The position numbers were made by a program, and so were the translations under genes. A stretch of DNA of 5,707 nt, from assembly GCA_964569055.1 (NCBI GenBank), contig CAZMSZ010000452.1:1-5707 (forward strand). Reading direction: 5' to 3'. Positions within the stretch are counted from its first letter, which is position 1; each line of letters begins with the position of its first letter. The DNA is from JAWLGW01 sp964569055. Lineage in GTDB: Bacteria; Planctomycetota; J058. Shown piece by piece: positions 1-4,833 of the stretch. The notes beneath the pieces were generated by a model that searched no databases, was not told the origin of the DNA, and saw only the letters and a program-made list of their open reading frames with translations.

Positions 1-30
1 GGCGCGGTGCTGCCGGGCGCGGTGCTGCCG
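1..30. repeat. Perfect 15-bp tandem repeat, two visible copies
   Basis: GGCGCGGTGCTGCCG occurs at 1-15 and again without a gap at 16-30. On the minus strand it codes for the pentapeptide GSTAP in the lipoprotein linker. The unit is a multiple of 3, so copy-number change would lengthen or shorten the linker without a frameshift. The array touches the window edge, so the true copy number is unknown. Confidence 0.9.
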
Positions 31-155
31 CTCCCCGTCGTGCCGCTGGTGCTCGGCGAGCCCGAGAACGGGCCGGTCGAGCGGCCTCCGGGGTTGCAGC
101 CTGCGAGGAGCGCCAGCGCGAGCAGCGCGGCGCCGCTGAAGCGGAGCGGGATCAC
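1..155 (-). CDS. Lipoprotein, N-terminal part (runs off left edge)
   Basis: This partial gene reads leftwards from a GTG at 155-153, and its frame stays open to the window edge (51 codons visible). The product begins MIPLRFSGAALLALALLAGC: one Arg, a hydrophobic stretch at residues 8-18, and a lipobox LAGC at residues 17-20. It would be exported, diacylated on Cys20 and cleaved before it by signal peptidase II. After the Cys comes a Gly/Ser/Thr/Pro linker (residues 21-51) with no fold, ending in GSTAP-GSTAP encoded by a perfect DNA tandem repeat. Such linkers are usual between a lipid anchor and a folded domain, which here lies outside the window. The start is set by AGGAGG at 165-160, 4 nt upstream. 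It lies on the same strand as lgt, 128 bp after the Uma2-like gene, so it may be the last member of that unit or have its own promoter. Its function cannot be told. Confidence 0.85.
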   Translation of the reverse strand, partial: MIPLRFSGAALLALALLAGCNPGGRSTGPFSGSPSTSGTTGSGSTAPGSTA

Positions 156-159
156 CGGA

Positions 160-165
160 CCTCCT
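160..165 (-). promoter_or_regulatory. Ribosome binding site of the lipoprotein gene
   Basis: AGGAGG (AGGAGGT including the next base) lies 4 nt before the GTG at 155 and is a full match to the anti-Shine-Dalgarno core. It decides the GTG start and marks this short open stretch as a real gene. Confidence 0.8.
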
Positions 166-182
166 GGGACGCCCGGCGTCCC
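166..182 (-). promoter_or_regulatory. Perfect 17-bp dyad abutting the lipoprotein RBS
   Basis: GGGACGCC-C-GGCGTCCC (plus strand) is an 8-bp perfect inverted repeat around one central base. Read as RNA from the minus strand, it can fold into a 6-bp stem GGGACG/CGTCCC with loop CCGGG, ending one base before AGGAGG. It could be a protein operator in DNA or an mRNA hairpin affecting access to the ribosome site. The symmetry is certain; the role is inferred. Confidence 0.55.
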
Positions 183-237
183 TCTCTCTCGCTCCCTCTA
201 GCCGGCACGCGCGCGGCGTCGTGCACGTGAGCGGCTT

Positions 238-251
238 CCGAACAGGTTCGG
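238..251. promoter_or_regulatory. 14-bp dyad CCGAAC-AG-GTTCGG
   Basis: A perfect 6-bp inverted repeat with a 2-bp centre lies 33 bp downstream of the Uma2-like stop and 83 bp upstream of the lipoprotein start. As RNA it would give a 5-bp stem with a 4-nt loop, without a following U-run. It could be an operator or a weak terminator. GAAC/GTTC half-sites recall LexA boxes, but the 2-bp spacing does not fit the Bacillus-type CGAAC-N4-GTTCG box, so I do not call it one. Confidence 0.4.
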
Positions 252-283
252 GCGCAAAGGCTTGCAGCAACGTGCGGCGGCGC

Positions 284-703
284 TCAGGCCAGGTCGCTGG
301 GCCGGACGGTCAGCCCCGGGAACAGGTCCGAGGCGACCGGCTCCTCGCCGCTGAACACCGTCCGCCGGGCGTAGCCGCCCTCGGGCAGCGGATCGCGGTG
401 GACCTCGATCCGGCCCGGGTAGATCAGCCAGTACTCGCCCACCCCGGCGCGCGCGTAGCGGGCCATGCGCTCGCTCGCGCCGCCCTCCTCGAGCACCTCC
501 CCCAGCCAGTCGGGGACGTGCGGGCCGCCGCCGCGCTCGCCGCGCAGGCTGGCCGGGGTGACGTACATCAGCACGGGCTGCGCGCGCGCCTGGCCGATCC
601 GGTCTTGCTCCGCCAGGAAGAACCCCTTCTCGTGGCGCTCCTGGTGCTCCTCGATCAGCGTGTGCAGGCGGGCCAGGGCGTGGGGGAGCGGGAAGGGGAT
701 CAC
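284..703 (-). CDS. Uma2-like (DUF820) protein, short and degenerate
   Basis: This 139-residue protein matches the second half of Uma2/DUF820 proteins, a PD-(D/E)XK nuclease-like family of mostly unknown function. The recognisable core is PDWLGEVL (64-71), standing where the family has PD-L-V-V-E-V-L-S, followed by YARAGVGEYWLIYP (83-96), the most typical family signature. Differences from a typical member are the loss of about 45 N-terminal residues, AQPVLMYV (41-48) where a conserved PD is expected, EEGGA in place of SPST, and Arg79 where a Lys is usual. Catalysis is therefore doubtful. The start is GTG at 703, with GAGG (712-709) spanning the previous stop. Further upstream the frame closes at a stop at 772-770, with no start codon that I found in between, so the missing N-terminus is not an annotation error. 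It follows the DUF3187 gene by 7 nt, implying coupled translation. The family call is from remembered consensus. Confidence 0.75.
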   Translation of the reverse strand: MIPFPLPHALARLHTLIEEHQERHEKGFFLAEQDRIGQARAQPVLMYVTPASLRGERGGGPHVPDWLGEVLEEGGASERMARYARAGVGEYWLIYPGRIEVHRDPLPEGGYARRTVFSGEEPVASDLFPGLTVRPSDLA

Positions 704-708
704 GGCGA

Positions 709-712
709 CCTC
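709..712 (-). promoter_or_regulatory. RBS overlapping the DUF3187 stop
   Basis: GAGG (in TGAGGT) lies 5 nt before the GTG at 703 and uses two bases of the DUF3187 stop codon TGA (713-711). The arrangement suggests that ribosomes finishing DUF3187 restart on the Uma2-like gene. Confidence 0.6.
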
Positions 713-1823
713 AGAGGATGACCCGCAGCCCGAGCAAGAACGCCACGTCCGCGGTGGTGTCGGGGTCGATCAGGTTCTCGAGCATGCCGGCCTCGAGCTG
801 GACCCGCTCGATCGGGCGCCACTTGAACCCGGCGGCGAGGTAGGTGATCCAGTTGCCGTAGCTGAGGTCGTCGTCCCCGAAGCCGGAGCCGGAGGGGTCG
901 AAGGCCCGCACCTCGCGGCGTGACTCGATCCAGGCGTGCACGACCAGGGACAGCGTGGGGTGCAGCTCCCACTCCCCGCCGAGCGCGAAGAACGCGCGGT
1001 GCCGCTCGAGCACGAGCCCGGCCACGCGCCCCTCGGCGTAGTGGGTGTAGGCCACGCTCCCGTAGAGGACGAGCGGGAGGTCGCCCAGGCGCTTGCTCGC
1101 GTCGAGCTGCAGCGTGAGGTCGACCCCGTCGGAGAGGTCGAACGCGGCCCGCCCGGTGGGGAGGCGCAGGCGGGCGGTCGCGGTCAGGGCCGGCAGCGCC
1201 GCGCCGCCCTCGAGCAGGAGCGCGCGCCCTTCGAGCACGAGGTCGCTCAGCCCGGCCCCCTCGTGCTCGAGCTCGAACGGCTCGCCGCGCCCGTCCAGCC
1301 CGCCCACGAAGAACCGGTCGCGCGGGGCGTTCGCGCGCCCCGCCTGCGGCAGCCCGAACGCGTCGTGGAACCCCTCGAGGAAGCCGTCGAGCGCGCCGCC
1401 GCCGCGCACCTCGATCGGCAGCAGCAGGCCGAGCTCGAACCGCTCGAGCAGGCCGAGGCGCATGACGAGGTCGATGTGGCCGGTCTCGGCGTCGATCCGG
1501 TAGCGGTCGGCCTCGAAGGCCCAGCTGTTCGCCCACAGGCCGCGCACGGCCAGCTCGAGCTCGAGGTGCCCGAGCACCTCGGGGGAGCGCGCCCAGGGAC
1601 GCGCGCGCTGGAGCGCCAGCACGAACGGGTCGCGCACCTCGAGCGGCCCCTTGCCCCACTGCGGGCGCTCCGCGGCGGGAGGCTCGATCGGCGGAGCCTC
1701 GCCGTCGTCGGCCGCGCGCACCGCGGGGGCGGCCTCGCCCGGGGTGGGCGGCGCGTCGGCGAGGGCGGGGAGCGCTGGCCACAGCGTCAGCGCCAGCGTC
1801 AGCGACGGGGCGAAGCGGCTCAG
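711..1823 (-). CDS. DUF3187 family protein, probable outer-membrane beta-barrel
   Basis: The 370-residue product has a signal peptide (hydrophobic residues 6-20, probable cleavage after Ala-Leu-Ala22), then a Pro/Ala/Glu-rich stretch to about residue 55. The rest is an alternating beta pattern typical of barrels. It fits remembered DUF3187 hallmarks in order: PLEVRDPFVLAL (60-71), an N-S-x-F-like strand near 99-103, GGGALDGFLEGFHDAFGLPQ (141-160) followed by AGR, GAGLSDL (189-195), RLPTG (220-224), LDASKRLG (240-247), and a C-terminal strand AFLLGLRVIL. The last residue is Leu, not the Phe/Trp common in BamA substrates. No ATG, GTG or TTG exists near the signal peptide. The best start is CTG at 1823, which overlaps the lgt stop as CTGA and has AGGAGG 5 nt upstream. 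The family's function is unknown to me. Placement after lgt suggests an envelope role. Confidence 0.85.
   Translation of the reverse strand: MSRFAPSLTLALTLWPALPALADAPPTPGEAAPAVRAADDGEAPPIEPPAAERPQWGKGPLEVRDPFVLALQRARPWARSPEVLGHLELELAVRGLWANSWAFEADRYRIDAETGHIDLVMRLGLLERFELGLLLPIEVRGGGALDGFLEGFHDAFGLPQAGRANAPRDRFFVGGLDGRGEPFELEHEGAGLSDLVLEGRALLLEGGAALPALTATARLRLPTGRAAFDLSDGVDLTLQLDASKRLGDLPLVLYGSVAYTHYAEGRVAGLVLERHRAFFALGGEWELHPTLSLVVHAWIESRREVRAFDPSGSGFGDDDLSYGNWITYLAAGFKWRPIERVQLEAGMLENLIDPDTTADVAFLLGLRVIL
1782..1804. repeat. 11-bp direct repeat inside the DUF3187 signal sequence
   Basis: CAGCGTCAGCG occurs at 1782-1792 and 1794-1804 (period 12). On the minus strand it codes for the LTLALTL core of the signal peptide. 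Repeated Leu/Thr/Ala codons are enough to explain it. Confidence 0.6.
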
Positions 1824-2761
1824 CGCCGCCTCCTGCGCCGCCGGCGCGGGCTCGCGCCGCTCGCCGCCGCGTCGGGCGCCTCGGCCGCGGGGGCGGCCGG
1901 CTCCTCGTCGCCCTCGCCCTCGTCCGCGGGCAGCAGCGGGGCTGCCTCCGGTCTCAGCGCGGCGAGCGGCGGCACGAACAGGAGCAGCGCGGAGAGGGCG
2001 GCCGTGATCAGGCCGATCGTGGTCGAGGTCGACAGGCCGAGCAGCTCGCCGCGCCCGCTGTCGGCCCGCACGAAGTGCTCGAGGGCGGCGCGCGCCAGGC
2101 CGTATCCGAAGAAGAACCACAGCAGCACGGTCCCCTCGCGCCGCGGCCGGCGGGTCCACAGCCAGACCAGGAGCGCGAACAGCGCGAACCCGACCGCCGA
2201 CTCGGCGAGCTGCGCGGGGAACACCGGCAGCGACTCGGTCGCGGTGGCCGGGATCCAGCCGGCCTCGACCTGGTCGCGCCAGGCGGGCGAGCCCGAGGCG
2301 AGCGGGCCCTTGGGGAAGCACACCCCGAACGTGTCGGTCTGAAAGCCGTAGTCGCAGCCGTACAGGAAGCAGCCGATCCGCGTCAGCCCGAGCCCCAAGG
2401 CCAGCGTGGGCGCCACCGCGTCCGCCATGCGCCAGAACGGGATCCTGAGCAGCGGCGCCAGCACGATCCCCGCGGCGGTCGCGCCCAGGAAGCCGCCGTA
2501 GGCCGTGCGGCCCGAGTGCTGGAGCTGGAACAGCTCGTCGGAGGTGAGCTTGTCGAGCACCCACAGCTCGTGGAGGCGGCCGCCCAGGATCCCGAGCACG
2601 ATCACGCCCACCACGAACCACCAGCTCCGGCGGGGGGAGATCGCGGTGCGCTCACCCCAGTAGACGGCGAGGTGGGCGCCGAGCACGCAGGACAGCCCCA
2701 GCATGACCCCGTAGCCGAACACGGGGATCCCGCCGGGCAGGTGGAACAGGATCGGGCGCAT
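1820..2761 (-). CDS. lgt: Phosphatidylglycerol--prolipoprotein diacylglyceryl transferase
   Basis: Lgt is an inner-membrane enzyme that moves diacylglycerol from phosphatidylglycerol to the lipobox Cys of prolipoproteins, the first step of lipoprotein maturation. The 313-residue product has about seven hydrophobic segments (near 12-32, 47-63, 88-105, 113-127, 185-203, 211-226, 246-266). Diagnostic motifs are RTAYGGFLGA (85-94), RIGCFLYGCDYG (128-139, the Lgt signature in its Cys-rich variant), FPAQLAES (181-188, the position of HPTQLYE), and RAALEHFVR (224-232) followed by LSTS (243-246). After the last membrane segment comes an unusual acidic Ala/Pro/Glu tail (about 270-305) ending in eight Arg residues. 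The start is ATG 2761: homology begins there, and the in-frame extension to 3070 is antisense to aroDE. There is no Shine-Dalgarno, but TAGAAT lies 7 nt before the ATG, suggesting a leaderless message. It heads the lgt-DUF3187-Uma2-like unit. Confidence 0.93.
   Translation of the reverse strand: MRPILFHLPGGIPVFGYGVMLGLSCVLGAHLAVYWGERTAISPRRSWWFVVGVIVLGILGGRLHELWVLDKLTSDELFQLQHSGRTAYGGFLGATAAGIVLAPLLRIPFWRMADAVAPTLALGLGLTRIGCFLYGCDYGFQTDTFGVCFPKGPLASGSPAWRDQVEAGWIPATATESLPVFPAQLAESAVGFALFALLVWLWTRRPRREGTVLLWFFFGYGLARAALEHFVRADSGRGELLGLSTSTTIGLITAALSALLLFVPPLAALRPEAAPLLPADEGEGDEEPAAPAAEAPDAAASGASPRRRRRRRR
1829..1834 (-). promoter_or_regulatory. AGGAGG ribosome binding site deciding a CTG start
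   Basis: AGGAGG sits inside the last codons of lgt, where it encodes two of the eight terminal Arg residues, and 5 nt upstream of CTG 1823-1821. It is the only good ribosome site near the DUF3187 signal peptide and supports initiation at CTG. Confidence 0.7.
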
Positions 2762-2768
2762 GCGCGGG

Positions 2769-2774
2769 ATTCTA
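2769..2774 (-). promoter_or_regulatory. -10-like hexamer TAGAAT of lgt (leaderless)
   Basis: TAGAAT (minus strand) is followed by exactly 7 nt and then the lgt ATG. At usual -10 spacing, transcription would begin at or next to the A of ATG. The lack of any Shine-Dalgarno fits a leaderless message. No -35 box was recognised. Confidence 0.5.
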
Positions 2775-2804
2775 CGGAGCCGGCCGCCGCGCGGCGAGGC
2801 GAAG

Positions 2805-2820
2805 GGCGCGCCGGCGCGCC
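2805..2820. promoter_or_regulatory. Perfect 16-bp palindrome GGCGCGCCGGCGCGCC
   Basis: The octamer GGCGCGCC, itself a palindrome, is repeated twice head to tail, giving a 16-bp perfect palindrome. It lies close to midway between the two -10-like hexamers, where a shared regulator could bind. Base composition makes GC palindromes common here, so an operator role is only suggested. Confidence 0.35.
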
Positions 2821-2839
2821 GCGCGGGGGCGCGGTCGCG

Positions 2840-2845
2840 TATCGT
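2840..2845 (+). promoter_or_regulatory. -10-like hexamer TATCGT of aroDE (leaderless)
   Basis: TATCGT is followed by 7 nt and the aroDE ATG at 2853, matching the lgt arrangement on the other strand. There is no Shine-Dalgarno before this ATG. It fits TANNNT but is a weaker match to TATAAT than the lgt hexamer. Confidence 0.45.
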
Positions 2846-2852
2846 TCGGGCC

Positions 2853-4346
2853 ATGGACGCGCTCCCGATCTGCGCCAGCGTGGTGGCCACCTCCGCGGAC
2901 GCCGCCCGACAGGCCATGGCGCGCGCGGCGCCCGCCTGCGCCTGGCTGGAGCTGCGCCTCGACGCGGCCCCGCCCGGCGTGCTGGCGCCCGAGGCGCTGA
3001 TCCCGAGCGCGCCGCGGCCGGTGGTCGCGACTTGCCGCGCCGCGCGCGAGGGCGGCGGCTGGACGGGCACCGAGGAGGAGCGGCGGGCGCTGTTGGTCCG
3101 CGCGGCGCGCGCCGGGGCGGCCTACCTCGACGTGGAGTGGGACGCGGTCGCGGCGCTCCCGCCGGTCCCCTGCCCGTTGATCGTCTCGCGCCACCCCGCG
3201 CGCGAGCCCGCGCGCGAGGAGCTGCCTGCGCTGCTGGCCTCGCTGCGCGGCCCGCGGGCGGCGGTGCAGAAGCTGGCGGTCCCCTGCTCGGACGCGGCGC
3301 TGGCGCTCGAGCTGCTCGCGCTCGCGGCGCGGGAGCCGGCCCCCACGGTCGCGATCGCGATGGGCTTCGCGGGGGTGGCCACGCGCCTGGCGGGCGCGCT
3401 CGCCGGCGCGCCGCTCCTGTACGCCGCGGCCGAGCCCGAGCGGCCCGCCGCGCCCGGGCAGCTCGGCGCGGGCGAGGCGGCCGACCTGCTGCGCGGGCGG
3501 CGGCCCGGGCGCGGCAGCGCGCTGTACGGGGTGGTGGGCCGCCCGGTCGACCACAGCCGCTCGCCCGCGCTGCACAACGCCGCCTTCGCGGCGCTCGGGG
3601 TGGACGCGGTCTACTCCTGGCTCGAGACGAGCGACCCGGCGGCGCTCCTGGCCGCCGCCGCCCGGCTCGAGGCGGTGCGCGGGCTGTCGGTCACGCTGCC
3701 GCACAAGGAGGCCGCGGCGCGCGCGCCCGGGGTGACGCTCGACCCGCTGGCCGCGGCGATCGGCGCGGTCAACACCCTGGTCCGCACGCCGGGCGGCTGG
3801 AGCGGCCACAACACCGACGCGCTCGCGGCCGAGGAGCTGGTGCGCGCGGCGCTCCGCGCTTCGGGGCGCGAGCCCGCCGCGACCCGCGCGGCCCTGCTCG
3901 GGAGCGGCGGGGCGGCGCGCGCGGTGGCGCACGCGCTCGCGCGGCTCGGGCTGGCGGTGACGGTGTTCGCGCGCGACCCCGCGCGGGGGCGCGCCCTGGC
4001 CGCGGCCGTGGGTGGGGCCTGGGAAGGGCCGCTCGCGGCGCTCCCGCCCGGCGCGTTCGAGCTGATCGTGAACGCGACCTCGGTCGGCATGGGCGCGGGC
4101 GCGGAGGCCTCGCCGGTGGCCGCCGACGCGCACCGCGCCGGGGGGATCGCGTACGACCTGGTGTACACCCCGCCCGACACGCGCTTCTTGCGCGACGCGG
4201 CCGGCCGCGGCGCGCAGGTGATCGACGGCCTGGCCCACTTCGCGCTGCAGGCCCGCGCCCAGCTCGAGCTGTGGCTCGGCGGCGAGCAGGCGCGCGCGCT
4301 GGCGCCGGAGTGGTTCGGCGAGGCCCTCGCGCAGCGGCGCGGTTGA
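2853..4346 (+). CDS. aroDE: Bifunctional 3-dehydroquinate dehydratase (type I) / shikimate dehydrogenase
   Basis: The 497-residue fusion would carry out two consecutive shikimate-pathway steps in the cytoplasm: 3-dehydroquinate to 3-dehydroshikimate, then NADPH reduction to shikimate. AroD domain (about 1-215): ELRLD (33-37), DVE (93-95), S-x-H with His114, the Schiff-base Lys140 in VQKLAVP, Arg178 in ATRLAG, and AAPGQ (199-203). AroE domain (about 222-497): GRPVDHSRSPALHN (229-242), catalytic Lys285 in SVTLPHKEA, GAVNT (304-308), GHNTD with catalytic Asp322, the dinucleotide loop GSGGAAR (350-356), VNATSVGM (406-413), YDLVYTP (434-440) and Gln466. Every key residue I can place is present, so both halves look active. 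The start is ATG 2853, immediately before the first strand PICASVVA. An in-frame ATG at 2760 would add a basic tail encoded by the promoter region. The order AroD-AroE is that of the plant enzyme. Confidence 0.94.
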   Translation: MDALPICASVVATSADAARQAMARAAPACAWLELRLDAAPPGVLAPEALIPSAPRPVVATCRAAREGGGWTGTEEERRALLVRAARAGAAYLDVEWDAVAALPPVPCPLIVSRHPAREPAREELPALLASLRGPRAAVQKLAVPCSDAALALELLALAAREPAPTVAIAMGFAGVATRLAGALAGAPLLYAAAEPERPAAPGQLGAGEAADLLRGRRPGRGSALYGVVGRPVDHSRSPALHNAAFAALGVDAVYSWLETSDPAALLAAAARLEAVRGLSVTLPHKEAAARAPGVTLDPLAAAIGAVNTLVRTPGGWSGHNTDALAAEELVRAALRASGREPAATRAALLGSGGAARAVAHALARLGLAVTVFARDPARGRALAAAVGGAWEGPLAALPPGAFELIVNATSVGMGAGAEASPVAADAHRAGGIAYDLVYTPPDTRFLRDAAGRGAQVIDGLAHFALQARAQLELWLGGEQARALAPEWFGEALAQRRG

Positions 4347-4353
4347 GCGCGCC
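4336..4353. terminator. GC stem-loop at the convergent aroDE / zinc-ribbon ends
   Basis: GGCGCG-GTTGAG-CGCGCC is a perfect 6-bp stem with a 6-nt loop that contains the aroDE stop codon. It sits at the 20-bp gap between two convergent genes, where a bidirectional terminator would be useful. Neither strand has a following T-run, so classic intrinsic termination is not supported. Confidence 0.35.
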
Positions 4354-4366
4354 CACGCCTCGCGGC

Positions 4367-4801
4367 TCAGCGGAGCTCGACGGCCGCGACGAAGGGGAGC
4401 GCGCGCAGCGCGGCGCACGCGTTCTCCGAGGGGCGCGCGGTGAGCTCGAAGTACAGGTGGTGGCCGGTTCCCTCGCGCCCGTCGAGCACCAGGTCTCCGA
4501 GGAGGCTCCCCACCGCGTCCTCCACGGCGGGGAACGCCTCCTCACAGGCGTCGCCGCCGCAGTCGAGGTGGAGGCGGAGGAAGTGGAGCCGACCCGCCGC
4601 CCGCTGCTCGGCGCGCTCGGCCGCTCGGCGCCGCCTCGCCTCGAGCGTCGCGGGCGGGAGGCCCTCCTCCGGGAGGTGGTATCCGGTCCAGCCGCACGTC
4701 GCGCAGGCGTAGGTGCCTCCCCGCGCGCCGTCTTCCTTCGGTCGCGCGGGGCGTAGGCCGAGGCTCACGCACTCGGGACAACGAGTCTCGGGCTCCGCCA
4801 T
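4367..4801 (-). CDS. Small zinc-ribbon protein of unknown function
   Basis: I do not recognise this 144-residue protein. The N-terminus has two Cys-x2-Cys knuckles, CPEC (8-11) and CATC (33-36), the latter followed by GWTGYHLP. With a 21-residue spacer this reads as a four-Cys zinc ribbon. A basic helical linker (about 53-70) follows. The C-terminal part alternates strand-helix-strand-strand-helix-strand (about 71-79, 85-101, 103-108, 114-120, 124-134, 138-143), which fits a ferredoxin-like fold, and carries Cys81, Cys86 and Cys129. The start at ATG 4801 is supported by AGGAG 5 nt upstream and by the first knuckle lying right after it. It follows the CGH-motif gene by 32 bp on the same strand, probably one transcript, and converges with aroDE. 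Nucleic-acid binding or metal handling are possible roles for such ribbons, but nothing here decides it. Confidence 0.75.
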   Translation of the reverse strand: MAEPETRCPECVSLGLRPARPKEDGARGGTYACATCGWTGYHLPEEGLPPATLEARRRRAAERAEQRAAGRLHFLRLHLDCGGDACEEAFPAVEDAVGSLLGDLVLDGREGTGHHLYFELTARPSENACAALRALPFVAAVELR

Positions 4802-4833
4802 CGCGGCTCCTGCGCCTGTGGGGTCGTCGCGCT

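Larger units (their letters stand above)
156..283. other. Intergenic region between the Uma2-like gene and the lipoprotein gene
   Basis: This 128-bp stretch separates two minus-strand genes. From the upstream side it holds a dyad CCGAAC-AG-GTTCGG (238-251), a palindrome CGTGCACG (220-227) overlapping CACGTG (224-229), an almost pure pyrimidine tract on the plus strand (about 180-199, purine-rich GA leader on the minus strand), the 17-bp dyad (166-182) and the RBS. TAGAGG at 200-195 (minus) is a weak -10 candidate with no convincing -35. There is no T-run terminator after the Uma2-like stop. The length and dyads make a separate promoter for the lipoprotein plausible but unproven. Confidence 0.5.
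2762..2852. promoter_or_regulatory. Divergent lgt/aroDE intergenic region
   Basis: The 91 bp hold only 15 A/T bases, and ten of them sit in two small clusters, one next to each start codon. Those clusters are the two TANNNT hexamers. Between them are a 12-bp palindrome CGCCGCGCGGCG (2785-2796), a 16-bp palindrome (2805-2820), and a 9-mer GCCGCGCGG at 2786-2794 repeated at 2818-2826. I see no -35 box resembling TTGACA on either strand and no room for other genes. Confidence 0.65.

Noticed and set aside
7..201. Plus-strand 64-codon frame at the left edge
   Set aside because: It is antisense to the lipoprotein gene, which has an RBS, signal peptide and lipobox.
238..251. LexA (SOS) box
   Set aside because: The GAAC/GTTC half-sites are separated by 2 bp instead of the 4 bp of the Bacillus-type box, and the neighbouring genes are not SOS genes.
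936..2342. Plus-strand 468-codon frame opposite DUF3187 and lgt
   Set aside because: The translation shows no domain and low-complexity Glu/Arg/Gln-rich composition; the opposite strand carries two recognisable families.
1824..2621. N-terminal extension of the DUF3187 frame into lgt
   Set aside because: The extension is an Arg/Ala-rich out-of-frame reading of lgt and would bury the signal peptide. The gene is taken to start at CTG 1823.
2760..2852. Earlier in-frame ATG for aroDE at 2760
   Set aside because: This ATG is half of the CATG at the lgt start. The added residues are basic, unlike AroD, and no RBS precedes it; the fold begins at ATG 2853.
2762..3070. N-terminal extension of lgt beyond ATG 2761
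   Set aside because: It is antisense to aroDE, has no Lgt homology and would precede the first membrane segment with a basic low-complexity tail.
2075..4756. Very long plus-strand open frame (893 codons)
   Set aside because: It crosses the antisense of lgt, the divergent promoter and aroDE in another frame. Its translation is Arg/Ala/Gly low-complexity with no domain; long shadows are expected at this GC content.
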